Below are positions 1-10,576 of a stretch of DNA of 64,000 bases, in pieces. The notes beneath the pieces were generated by a model, which did no database searches, was not told the origin of the DNA, and was given only the letters and a program-made list of their open reading frames with translations. This stretch comes from Strongylocentrotus droebachiensis (lineage: Eukaryota > Echinodermata > Echinoidea > Camarodonta > Strongylocentrotidae): positions 263,001-327,000 of the forward strand of contig JAVYIG010000901.1 in NCBI GenBank assembly GCA_035222895.1, read 5' to 3'. Both the position numbers and the translations under genes were made by a program. The stretch's first letter is position 1, and each line of letters begins with the position of its first letter.

Positions 1-88
1 ACCATCACCACCACCACTATCATCATCACCACCACCTCATCACCACCACAACTACCACCACTACCACCATCATCACCATCATCCTGAC
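1..88. repeat. (ACC/ATC)n trinucleotide repeat
   Basis: A degenerate ACC/ATC trinucleotide tract runs from the window edge to about base 88. It lies in the PABIR-gene intron downstream of the exon that ends at base 109 on the minus strand. Confidence 0.9.
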
Positions 89-108
89 TATCCTCTTCAT
101 GACCATAC

Positions 109-240
109 CTTGCCTGCTCTGGTTGGTGAAGGAGATGAAGCTACAAACGGTAGCGTGGGTGGTATAATACTCAATGGTTCTGATATACAAGATCTTGGCT
201 CAGACCGAGGCTCAGATCGTAATGCTTTGATGCTTTCATC
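109..240 (-). CDS. PABIR: PABIR coding exon 5
   Basis: The exon is 132 bp, exactly 44 codons in phase 0, from a TTGCAG acceptor to a GTATGG donor. It is arginine/serine/proline-rich with two tandem RSEP units and ends FVASSPSPTRAGK, matching the family's SPAPSPTRGIGK segment. The next exon is off the left edge. Confidence 0.82.
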
Positions 241-3200
241 CTGCAAGCAAACAATAATACCACAAAATGAATTAATCATGTTCTTAAAGGTAAAGACCAG
301 TATTGGAAATGCCCCAATTTCTAAAAAAGGAAATGGAAGCTCTTATTACCAATCATGTGAAAGAATATGTTTTGACTAATACATGATGATACAAATTTTG
401 CCGGGAAACCGCCTACTAATTGATATATTTGGTAAATTAGTTTATCTATTGGTATGTGAGAGATAAACGCACGTGTCGCGCAAGTGTGCGTATAGTCCCA
501 TATACATCTTTCTGTGTACAGTACTTGTAACTTTACGAAGACTAGGCCAAATTTCTTATTATTTTGATGATTCCAGAACCTTGCAGTACACACCAATACG
601 GTACTTGCTAGATGATCAACCTTTCTGATCGATTCCACAACGTTTCTTTCACAATGCAATCGCATGACCATAACTGGTCTTTATCTTTAAACTTTGCATG
701 CAGTTTTTACAACCTAGGCACTAACGTTTTTGAAGCTTCCCTAATGATTATTGATTTATTGAAATGACGTCATCAATTTTATTTCCAAGTAAACCATTAT
801 TTTTGTTAGTGCATCAGCATTTTTAAAATAAAGAAGAGGACTGAAAATTAGAAAATAGGAACAATCTGTGCTGTTGGTATGTAAATTCATGATTCAATCA
901 AAGCATACAGTACATGAATCATTTTAGCACAATAATGTCATGGTACCACATATCCCCTCATGAAATCTCTGACATCAAGCCCTACAACCATGGGCGTCAA
1001 TCCTTACGTAATACCTATTGTTCAGGGGGGGGGGATGAATGAATAGATCATCCCCCCTGAACAATAGGTATTACGTAAGGATTGACGCCCATGCCTACAA
1101 CCCATAAATATCAATTTGTATAATATGACATCCTTCAGAGATATGTAACATGGCATGTGCAGAGAGAGAGGCTCATGTCTCACTACAGCATATTACGTTA
1201 TATTTAAGAATGATCCAACATCAGTTACTTACAGGATGTTTTTCATCAAAGGTACATAGTTAAAGCTTGGGTTGTAATCAGGTTTTATATTTGGTTTGGG
1301 CTTAATATGTCTTGTTTACTCAAGGTAGCCTCATAAGTATTAATACTGTTCTCCCTAAGGCCCTTGCAATCATATTATCAGGTTAGGTGTCATGGTATAT
1401 ATATATTTATTTATTTTTAAATTATTATTATTTTTATTTTTTTTAAACTTTTTTTTGTTTATAATGATATTGTTTCCAGGGTTGAATTTGTGTTAACAAA
1501 TGACTGCAGAGTAATTGATATCATGTGATAGAGACTTACCAAGTGTAATTCATCCCAAGACTGACTCATCCTGAATGCAGATCTGACCTCCCTGTAAAGT
1601 AAAGAATAAAATCAGTTGATAAAGACACTTACCCATACTCTTAACCAATTAATCTATTGAAAACAATTCAGTACTAGTGAACTTCAGCATCACCTATAAA
1701 ATTTGCCAAGGCCTATGACTGTACCTCCATACACATTGTATAGGAGTATGCTTGTTTGTGCTTTATATGTATTTATAACTATCCCTCAATACAATTGTCA
1801 TCATTTCATCCCATTCACTCAGTTTAAAATCTCTTAGTTTTTCAAATACCTACGGTACATAATTTTCCTGCTGACCAGTTTTAAGAATATTGACCGATGA
1901 TAGAACCGTATATCAGCTCATCTGAACTTTCTTCAAGCAATTATGTGATGTTATTGAATGATTAAAGAATGAAATGTATGGGAATTATGTTACTCAGATA
2001 CTCCTTAACGATGCTTCTGATGATTGTAAATCTTAATAAATTACATTTATAAAGCGCTTAATATAATGTTTCTAAGCGCTTAACATAACAAGGAACAACG
2101 TAAAATAAACATACAGCAATAATAATACATAATTCTAATAATAACATTACAGATAATTAAAAACTTACTTAAACGAAACTGCACTATAAATTACTATTAA
2201 ACAAAAAATACTTCAAACTTGCCTTAATAGGCTCTAGAGAGGGGATTGACGAATAATAATTGGTAAACTGTTCCATAATTTGGGGGCTGCAATAGCAAAA
2301 GTATGATCACCGTAATGGGTATTGGTTTGGAGACCAGGGACATGTGTAGTTGACCGTAATGAACGTGAGCTTACCTCTCATGTTCTGCTTCTTTGCTTCT
2401 GATATCCAAGCTTTCTTCCTGTTTGATTTGAGTTACCCTTGAAGGTATCCTCACAGGAACAGACATCTTCACAAACAAAAAACAAACTCTCATTAGAGAT
2501 GATCAATGAAAAATTGCTGCTGATAAGAAATCATATAAATGTATTTAAACTACAGATGACAAGTGAAAATTAGTTGACACATGAAATCATACAATTTTTA
2601 TACAATGATTTATGTAGACATGAAAACAAAAATGCTATTTTTACCATGTAAGGCCTTGTTTTACACTCTTTTAGATTCAGTTAGAATTTTCTACAAATTA
2701 AATCAACAAACTCCTAACGTACTGTAGAACCAAGTAGTTTTGGATGCATGAAAATTGTGTAAATGCCACAAGATTCACAAAAGATTCCCATTATGCAAAA
2801 AAAGGTTTGCACTCACTGGTTTAGCTCCATTGCTTGTTTGAGCGCTCATCCTACGTACCCGAGGCTTTTCTCTGATTGGTTGAAAAACTGGGGAATCATC
2901 GCTGTCATCAAGAAGAATAATAACAAAAGGATGATTAATACACATCATACATATGAATATCATTCCACAGTAGGAACAATTTGTTACTGCTTTGATGTTC
3001 TGATGTCAACATTTATTCATTTTTGTATATTTGTTCTTATTTGCTATGTTTTCTTATGTTTTTGAATGCTTTTTTCTATGATTGTATGTTTGATGTAAAC
3101 TTGCATTTTTAGTCTTTGGACTTTTTGACAAGTCTTGAATAAAACCTCATTTGAATTTGAATTGAATTGAAAAAAATACAGGACATAGCAATGCAGCAAA

Positions 3201-3957
3201 GGATTACTGACTCCCCATCCCACATGAAAGCAACAAGTTAAAATGTGGAATAACAGGACATGTGAAAGTCTCAACATATACACACAAAACCAGTGCGATT
3301 ATCTTCATCACCATGAAGCGGCACTTAACTGGAAGAAGAAGAAGAAGAAAGGTACTCAGTAAACATGTAGCACTATCTTCACATGAGAAATATGTGTGTA
3401 ATATAGTTTCATGTGGTTTCAAAATGCCAATGTCTTAAAAATGTTCATACAAGAATAGATATATGAAAATGGAGTAAATAAAAATATGTAAAACTGATCA
3501 AATCATCATTAGAAAACCCTTATAAATTTTATATTACAATACTTGATCTGCAGCTTGATTATTAATCCAGATTTGAAGAATAGAGAAAGTTTTCACTTTC
3601 CACATTTACAGTAATTCCATGAATTATCAATTCCCTCTTACAAACAATTGATGACTCACACAATCCGACTCAAGCTCCAGCAGCTCAAGCTCAAATCTGT
3701 GTAAAGGCTAATAGAAATACTTTGATTTTAAGCCTAAACAGCTACATTGTACATAAATTTTGAAGAATTTGTTTTGTTTTGATGGTATATACTTACGTCA
3801 TATTAGGTCCATTAAACATTGGTGCACTATTGGACCTGCGTAGCGTGCCTTCTTCCCTCACGCTGATAGGACTAGGGGTGGCAGGGCGACCCACCTCCAT
3901 GCGATTCTCTTCAGGAGAATCTGTGTCGCTGTTTGCTTCACTGTGAGCGGCAGCCAT
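109..3957 (-). CDS. PABIR: PABIR/FAM122-family PP2A-B55 inhibitor (partial, five coding exons)
   Basis: Members of this family are small, largely disordered nuclear/cytosolic proteins that bind the B55 regulatory subunit of PP2A and block the phosphatase at the G2/M transition. Joining 3957-3797, 2901-2817, 2466-2375, 1591-1540 and 240-109 on the minus strand gives 174 codons with every intron phase consistent. Visible landmarks, in order: RRSNSAP (residues 41-46), DDSPVFQP (55-62), VRIPSRVTQIKQEE (87-100), EHEREV (110-115), MSQSWDE (120s) and SPSPTR near residue 170. All have counterparts in the same order in vertebrate FAM122A/B. The QIKQEE-helix-EHEREV block corresponds to the B55-binding motif and the helix reaching the catalytic subunit. 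The start is placed at the ATG at 3957, which has A at -3 and G at +4; the frame stays open upstream to about 4043, so a longer N-terminus is possible. The C-terminal, serine/proline-rich third is outside the window. Confidence 0.85.
284..690 (+). mobile_element. TTAA-flanked MITE, copy 1
   Basis: A 407-bp non-coding element with terminal inverted repeats AGGTAAAGACCAG and CTGGTCTTTATCT, bounded on both sides by TTAA. Full copies with the same ends lie at 23244-23613 and 61792-62176, with fragments at 22252-22375 and 63401-63600. A TTAA duplication is the signature of piggyBac-type transposition. This copy is in a PABIR intron. Confidence 0.85.
989..1093 (+). mobile_element. 105-bp foldback MITE with 8-bp target duplication
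   Basis: Two near-perfect inverted arms of about 40 bp (989-1030 and 1051-1093; ends CATGGGCGTCAATCC and GGATTGACGCCCATG) surround a spacer of about 20 bp. The flanks CCTACAAC at 981-988 and 1094-1101 form a direct 8-bp duplication, which fits hAT-type insertion. Confidence 0.85.
1300..1390 (+). repeat. Interspersed repeat containing AATATGTCTTGTTTAC
   Basis: A segment of about 90 bp reading AATATGTCTTGTTTAC, then a GTAGCCTCAT block and a TACTGTTCTCCCT block. Diverged copies are at 35500-35590 and 36210-36310. Class unknown. Confidence 0.65.
1540..1591 (-). CDS. PABIR: PABIR coding exon 4
   Basis: The exon is 52 bp, completes a split Arg codon and reads EVRSAFRMSQSWDELHL. It has a TACAG acceptor and a GTAAGT donor. 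It is the counterpart of the EVQTAMQISQSWEE segment of vertebrate FAM122. Confidence 0.85.
2031..2365 (+). repeat. Interspersed repeat of the AAGCGCTTA type
   Basis: This block starts at an ATTTATAAAGCGCTTA motif and carries TGTTCCATAATTTGGGGGC near its end. Related arrangements occur at 37819-38160, 48165-48480, 63205-63300 and, shorter, at 21760-21830. This looks like a dispersed SINE or LINE tail, but the class cannot be fixed by eye. Confidence 0.55.
2375..2466 (-). CDS. PABIR: PABIR coding exon 3 (B55-binding motif)
   Basis: The exon is 92 bp in phase 0 and reads VPVRIPSRVTQIKQEE followed by SLDIRSKEAEHE. It has a GAAG acceptor and a GTAAGC donor. It carries the short linear motif that family members use to dock on B55; the leucine that follows the arginine in vertebrate sequences is a valine here. 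Confidence 0.85.
2817..2901 (-). CDS. PABIR: PABIR coding exon 2
   Basis: This exon is 85 bp, begins with the third base of a split Thr codon and reads DDSPVFQPIREKPRVRRMS before GAKP. It has a CAG acceptor and a GTGAGT donor. DxSPVFQP followed by an RRxS site matches the vertebrate family. Confidence 0.85.
3060..3180 (+). repeat. Probable LINE 3' end
   Basis: AT-rich sequence ending in an AATAAA signal followed by GAATTTGAATTGAATTGAAA. The layout resembles the 3' tails of CR1/L2-like LINEs. No coding part is left. Confidence 0.4.
3797..3957 (-). CDS. PABIR: PABIR coding exon 1
   Basis: This exon encodes residues 1-53 plus two bases and includes the TLRRSNSAPMFNG block, the family hallmark. 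It ends at a GTAAGT donor. The same frame is open upstream to about base 4043 with a weak TTATTGAG acceptor-like site, so the 5' boundary is the uncertain part. Confidence 0.82.
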
Positions 3958-4043
3958 TTCTTCATCTGGCCATCCAGCTATAAGACCAAGGTGGACTCCC
4001 TCTGACCAATCCAGCTCAAACAATGGATGATATCTCCAACCTT

Positions 4044-4923
4044 CTCAATAAAACAAGCTGATCTCTATTCCAGTCCAGACATCAATTAATAATCATCCAA
4101 GCCACCCACAGAATTATGCAGAAAAGCCAACTCAGGAGTTTAGGAATGCATTCCCTAAATAAACTCTACTTGCAAAAAAAAAAATCACTACGTTTGATTA
4201 ACAAGTGGTGTTTCAAAACACATCTGGGCTGGTTAATTCCATGAATGTTTCAGGTGACTTTTGCAAGAGTTAACAAAATCCAAAAGATGTTTTGAAAACT
4301 TTTGTTGAGTTGCTTTTATCTCCTTGTTCACTTTAATTTGATATTATCCAGAGGTCAAAATAATAATCTTCTTCCAATGTATATACAACGCTATTGATAG
4401 ACTAAAGCGTCCCTGAGATACAGCTTGTGAACACGGCCTTCATCAGTGGCAGCAGGTTTAACTATCCTGCAGAAAGAAGTAAACGAAAAAGACATACACA
4501 ACAGCCTTGATTAATCAAGTGCTATTCATTTTTTTTTAATTAAAAATGACTTGAATAGATATTTTGTAGGTTAAGCTATTAAAGTAAAACTTTATCAAAA
4601 TCTCTCCCCTGGTGATAAAATTTTACACTGTACATTGTTATCTAAAATGAATGCTTGAATAGACATGGTGATGAAAAAGTGTCAAATTTTACACATGATA
4701 AGATGAAAACACAATTTGACACATTTCTTGATAAGCATGAATCTTGAATCATGAACACCTTAATAAAGAAGGAAACTTCACATAAATCAGATAGTCCATC
4801 ATTGCAACTGACATTATCCACTCACTTGTTAACGGATATTAACAGCAACAGCAAGATAAGGCCAAGTTTTAAACAAATAATGATAAATTTTCAAGAAGAC
4901 AGTTAAGTTCTTGTCCCTATCAC
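4044..4923. other. PABIR upstream region, nothing recognised
   Basis: This stretch should contain the 5' untranslated region and promoter of the PABIR gene if transcription begins close to the coding start. I see no convincing core promoter, coding exon or repeat here. Confidence 0.4.
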
Positions 4924-5393
4924 CAGTAGGGGCGCTGGTCCGAGAATGAGGATTGTCCGCATAAACGAGGATATCCTTGTAAACGCAGACAAATCGCATC
5001 CTAAAAAATAAGAATCATCTGCATTTTTGTGGACATATTTTTCTTTGGTGCTCTGCAGGTGTAGGGTTCCCGATACGCGCACTGGCAATGCGAAAAACAG
5101 ATTCCACGTAATAAAATCCCCCCAGTTCACCGCCAACTTTTATGGGTTGTCCGTCTTCCCGAGGATTTATCGTTCATAACGTGAAGTCTCTGTGCAAAGA
5201 GAATGTAAAATGCATCATGGAGCATCATCGCAGAATCTGTTTTTCGAATCGCTGATGCGTGGATCAGAAATAAGAATCACAGCGAAAACGTGGACGATCC
5301 TTATTTTTAGGAGGCATCATGCATCTGCTGCGATTACGGAGACGATCCTCGTTTATGCGGACGATACTTATTCTCTGACCAGCGCCCCTACTG
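4924..5393 (+). mobile_element. 470-bp foldback/TIR element
   Basis: The ends are inverted copies of about 50 bp, starting CAGTAGGGGCGCTGGTC and finishing GACCAGCGCCCCTACTG, each followed inward by an ATCCTCGTTTATGCGGAC-type block. Internal sequence is non-coding. The flanks (ATCAC left, ATGAC right) are at best an imperfect 5-bp duplication. Confidence 0.75.
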
Positions 5394-5477
5394 ATGACAT
5401 ACATGTGCAAACCTTTAACTTTTTTTTTTTCAATTTTTTTACATATATGTATGTAAATTATTGAAAAGATCTCAAAA

Positions 5478-5590
5478 CAAAGATGGACAACGAAGATTAG
5501 ACAAGATTCATTCAGCCAACGAGTCATCAATGACTGGAACACACTGTCTAATGAGGTAGTAATTACCCACAATTTAGACATTGCACACTA
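5478..5590 (+). pseudogene. LINE reverse-transcriptase C-terminal remnant
   Basis: One frame reads RQDSFSQRVINDWNTLSNEVV and then a stop. The FxxRVINDWNxLP pattern is the usual C-terminal end of CR1/RTE-like LINE proteins. Only the extreme 3' end of the ORF is present. Confidence 0.65.
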
Positions 5591-6724
5591 ATGCACACAA
5601 TGAATATGAGCTATGTCTTGTGTGCTCTCTACCAAAGCCCACACATACATGTACATTAGGTCTACATGTAGTTGCATTACTATCCTGGCTGTGTATTACA
5701 AAAACTGTTCTATTGACTCTCAACATATCAAACACCACTGACTGTACAAACTCAACTGATTTCACTAAAAATCGGTACTTTAACGACAATTAATGACACG
5801 TACATGTAAATAGGAGTAAATACAATACCGATTACCGATTGTTAGAAAAAATACTTTGAAAATTCAAATCGTGAGTCTACTGTCAAACTTGCCGACCAGC
5901 CACATCGTATTTATCGTGTGCATTTGTGTGTATTGTCTATTCATGTGTGCAATTGCTGCCTCTTTAATAGCACATACTACAGCACTAGAGGTCAATATTA
6001 GCATTGACTGTCTTGTCCATGGCTAAGGCAGTTTGCTGGAGTGACCAACATGACCAAATCAAACGCAAAGCCAAGGTAAAGAAGAAATACCCAGATCTAT
6101 TTGATAAATATCCGTTTTATGCCAACAATATTCTATTAAATATCAGACAACAATACATTGCTTTTATTAAATCGATAAACATGCCTCAGAGAGAGGTATC
6201 TCCTTCTATTTCGAAGGGAATTCAAAGACATGTATTGCACATTAGCGAGTGTACTAACACAAGATGCCACATATGGGACTAGTATTCAACTAAACAATAA
6301 CTTATTTCAACAATAATTTACGATATTTACTTCATGAAAGATAATAAATACCATCTAATACTAAAAATGATAACATCATAGATATAATCACCCTTTAGAG
6401 AGAAGATTTCCTGTAAAAAGGTTCGTTTTATTCTGAATTCTACCCGGATTTTCGCCTTTCCTCTTCAAAACAGTGATGAGGAGAATAGTCTCATCTTTAT
6501 GCAAATGAGCTGTGGCAGCTTGCTTATATTATGTGCATGCATGGTGGCGCTCACGATACCTTAATTTAATTTAATTTGATTTGATTTAAATCAAGGTAAA
6601 ACAAGTTATAGGCCCAGGAGACTGATTTTCATCAAGTCCGCGAAATAAAATTTAAAAAAAAACATACATCAAATCTTATCTTAGTCTAATTACAGAAAGA
6701 TAACATTAAAAATATAGGCAGGCC
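5591..6724. other. Intergenic DNA without supported gene
   Basis: AT-rich, non-repetitive sequence. A 92-codon open frame at 6004-6282 has no recognisable motif, no second exon and no splice context, so it is not called. Confidence 0.4.
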
Positions 6725-6955
6725 TATCAATCACCACATCTATGGCCAGCTGGACATAGATGCCCAAACACACATTAAACCTAAACCAGATCGTAGCAGA
6801 CGCGGGCACTCAAGTCAGTTCGAAATAACATAACCAGATTAGACGTATACAAAAACTCTTTTTTTCCACGCACAACCAGAGCATGGAATGATCTCGATTC
6901 GACATTATCCCTGACTGACTCAGCAAAGTTTAAAGTAGCACTCCTTCCGAAATAA
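6725..6955 (+). pseudogene. LINE C-terminal remnant with frameshift
   Basis: From 6848 the frame reads YKNSFFPRTTRAWNDL and on to a TAA at 6953-6955, the typical end of a LINE protein. Upstream, RRGHSSQFE is in a different frame, so a 1-bp indel near 6820-6835 breaks the reading frame. Confidence 0.7.
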
Positions 6956-7890
6956 GTCCACCCTCTGCCACCACGACCTCCAGTTTAAATTCCACTAGGA
7001 ATCTTTTGGAGGAACAACAACCAAGTACCATTTACGTACCAAAGAGAGATACTGAAAAAATACGTACATCAACGTTCATATTTCACATATTTATTTATTT
7101 TTTCTTCATTTCTAGGCCTCAATGCAATTAAGATGTAAAAGATTATTACCGTTCATGATATTTTCAGGATCCCTGCCAAACTAAATGATTCAAGTGTGGA
7201 AATCTATAGATTCTACTCAATCAAACATAGTGAATTCTGAGTTTCAGGACAACAGAGTATTGTTTCATGATCGATGTGTAAGAATATGATTTTTTTTTCA
7301 GATTATTTTTTTGCTAAAGAACAACACATAGATTACAAAAAAGGACAGGCTAGTAACTGTAGAGAATTCAAGAAAATTTCAGAGAACGAGAGAAAGGAAA
7401 GAGACATATGGGAAATGATCGGGGGGGGGGGGAGATTGGAAACTTTTCAATTTAATATGCACGTCAGGTAATATATTTCCACGAGTTTTAATAGTCTTTT
7501 GTAAATTTATAAGTTAATAATCATTGCTGCATGCTGTGGTTGTTGTTGTTGAGGATGATAATATGTTATGTTGTTGTTTGTGGTTGTGGCTACCGTCGAC
7601 GGTGGTGATGGTGGTGTTTGATTGTGGTGGTGGTGGTAGTGCATATGGTACGTGGTGTTGGAACTGCCACTGCAATTGATGTTGTTGTTGATGCCTTGTT
7701 GTCGTTCTCGTCATCATTATTTTTCTCTGAATTGTGTGATTTAATTTTTGTTTTCAATAAGAAAATAGAAGAGGGGTAAATAATGGAAATAAGGCAATTT
7801 AAAAGTAATGACCAGCCGTGAAAGAGAGAAAGGAGAGAATGGCTGATAAACAAATATGTACGTCATACCACGCCTGGGGATCTTCTAAAA
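6956..7890. other. Intergenic DNA with (GTT/GGT)n tract
   Basis: The only structure is a degenerate GTT/GGT/GAT trinucleotide tract at about 7535-7715 and a run of 12 G at 7421-7432. No gene seen. Confidence 0.6.
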
Positions 7891-7997
7891 TCTCAATTAT
7901 AACAGGGGACCATGGGGGATCAGGGTACCGCTTAATTAGGCTTTGTTGGCTATTATAGAGAGCGCAAGTAGCGACAAATAGTGCAGTGGGGCTTTAA
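7891..7997 (-). repeat. ACTGCACT interspersed repeat, copy 1
   Basis: The reverse strand reads TTAAAGCCCCACTGCACTA, then CTACTTGCGC and a GGACCAATGG-like block. It is homologous to 20804-20979 and 42450-42626, which are plus-strand copies. Confidence 0.7.
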
Positions 7998-7999
7998 CA

Positions 8000-10576
8000 G
8001 GTCCCTTCATCTGGGATTCTGCATTCTACTTATTTTCTAGAAATCACCATATTGTTTTAACTGAGCAGTAGTAGAGAATAGGTCTACTAGTACATTATCG
8101 CCAATATTTATGAATGATACTAAAATTTCATTTATAAAACGCCTTTTAATTAGATACAAAGCGCATGAAACAGAAATACATGTGCATGTACAGACAAATA
8201 AAGAACATTATCATTAAGCTCAAATGCGTATATTCACTTTAGTGGGCGGTTTATTACCCACTTATTATCATCGTAAATTAGTCTTCCACCTTGTATTTAA
8301 TTGCTTTTGGCTTTGACAAGTGATACTAAAAGTGTATACAAGTTATATTCTGAGCCCTTGACCATCAGTTAACAAGGGGCTACCATGGCAGGATATTATA
8401 ATTTTTGTTTGCTTGAACTTAATAAAACAATTGTATCGGATATGCTGTCGGGCCGCATGCGCTCCGAGAGTGTGTCTATATCTCTATAATATACCGATCT
8501 GCCGCTCACAACTCACAAAGATATAGGCACTGTGAACTCACAAAGAGATTTGCGCCCTCTCCCGATAGAAATGCAGCTGTGATGTTTCCGCCGATAATTT
8601 TTTTTTGTAAAAATCATTTGTTTTCCCTATTTATTATCATTGATAATGGTTCGTTTTCACTCAAACTTTCAGATTATCTTTAATTTTACATATATCATTT
8701 AAGTCACTACCGTAGCACCACTTTCTCTCATCTCAACAATGTTACCAAGTCCCTTTAATATGGTACGAGAAAACCTGCACCAAATAAGTCAAGTGAAATA
8801 TAATTTCCCGAACAGTTTAACATTTAATAGGCCTATAGGCTTCAGGACAGCATATCTTTTGTTTTATTTGATCCTTCTTCCTTTCAAAGAGGTGGGGGGG
8901 GGGCTTAAGTATTTACGATCAGGAAGAGCGTACGCCAATTGGCTTTGGGTCCAGGGGCAGAGCCCCACCCCTCCCCCAAAGCTTAGGGGGTTAAGGCATT
9001 TAATTACGGTCAGATTAGCATATTTTTATACCTTATTTGAGACACTGGCAGGTCACTATACTTTTGTTTAAAGCAATGACGAAAATTGTGGTCTGAAGCA
9101 ATATTTCATTTTAATTAGACAAAAATTAGAAAATGTAACGTTGACCCTTTATTTCTATGAGTAGCCTACAATGTGTAGGTGGAAAATATTTTTTTGTTTA
9201 AAAATTAATACAAGCGGGTACCGTATCATCTCTTCCTTTTACATTATTTCTAAATAATTTAATGCTATAGTCTGATAGTCATGTCTGACTATTTCACATT
9301 TCGTCCTTGCAGTAAATCCCTTTACGCTAAGCCTTCTTAACCCAATTTAGCATATCGGTTTCCTACCAAACCACTTTTACTGGCATTTACCATGTTGATA
9401 TGCGTTCAAAAATAAGTTTTCCGTGTCCAGGATCGCCATTCAGGATCATTTTTACAATATTTAACAATAATTGTCCCCCTTTCTTTCTTTCTTTCTCGAG
9501 CCCCCCGAGCCCCCCGAGGCCCCCCCCCCCCCCCCGTTCCGCTGGCCCTTATCTGTCAAACTCTATATTTTGGTAACACTCCCTCACTACCCATTTGAAC
9601 GGCCCTCTCTCTCTCTCTCTCTCTCTCTCTCCCACCCGACCCCCCCCCCCCCCCCGACCCCCTCTCTCTCTTACACTTCCGGAGTGGTTGTTAGAAGCAT
9701 AAAGCTCATACTCTATCCAATTTTATACAACAAAAGGTTGTCTAGGGAACCACTTCTATCTTTAAGGACAAGGCGCAGAGGAAGAGCCTTTACCAGGGGT
9801 CTGAGGGGCGGAGCCCCAGTGACTTCTTGAACGTTTAAACAATTTAGAAAATTCAAAATAGCCGCCATGAGCGATCGAAATTGTAATTTCCTCGTTGAAA
9901 GTCACATGTTCCTTTCATTTCATGTTATAAATAACCTCTCTTTCTTTCTTAAAGAAAATTTTTAAGAAAATGTTTTCTTCGTATTGTTGTACTTTCGTCC
10001 ACAGACTTGTTAGGCACAGGTTGAGCCAACTCATCGGAAATGTTTCATATCCCATTAGCAACTAGAAATTTTGTAAAAATTGCCTATTACTCACTGAAAG
10101 AACTTGCAATATTTCTCTCTTTTTGACATTTTTCTGAAGAATATCAAACTTGCGCTATTTTTCTATGCTGAATCCTAATGTAGACATCGTAAGGATTACG
10201 CACGTATTACATTATAACGGTAGACCCTAGAACGGATACTATAGCGCGTTGAAAACGGACGAAAACGGACGGGCGGTTTCGGGCGGTTCAGTGAGTAAAA
10301 GGAGGGGCGGTTTTGGGCGGTTTAGTTGCTATTGGGATATTCTTCCTTTTTTTTCTTCATTACATGACATTGTATTCGTTAGACCATTTTGAAACAATAA
10401 TACGACAACAAAAATTGGAAGAGCTAGTTATTCCTTCTGTAATCTCGTCTTTTGGTAATTTCTTATGTATTTCATTATATTTTTTAACTTATGTATTGTT
10501 ATTGGTGTTTTATTTCATTGCTAACTACAATTCAACTATTTTTACTCCCAAAACAAAAATCTAAACTAAAAAAGTC
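8000..10576. other. Intergenic DNA with low-complexity pyrimidine tracts
   Basis: No gene is supported. 9480-9670 is an almost pure pyrimidine region with (CTTT)n, C16-17 runs and a (TC)n tract. Two short G/C palindromes, GGGGCAGAGCCCC near 8954 and GGGGCGGAGCCCC near 9806, are noted. Confidence 0.6.

Noticed and set aside
4024-4043. Longer N-terminus of PABIR from an upstream acceptor
   Set aside because: The frame is open, but the acceptor is weak and the family has a short N-terminus; the ATG at 3957 has a good context. Kept as an alternative, not as the call.
6004-6282. 92-codon ORF as a host gene
   Set aside because: No recognised motif, no matching exons or splice sites around it, and a stop soon after; expected by chance in this much intergenic DNA.
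9471-9830. Proline-rich 119-codon ORF
   Set aside because: It is produced by C and CT low-complexity runs; no splice structure or homologous motif.
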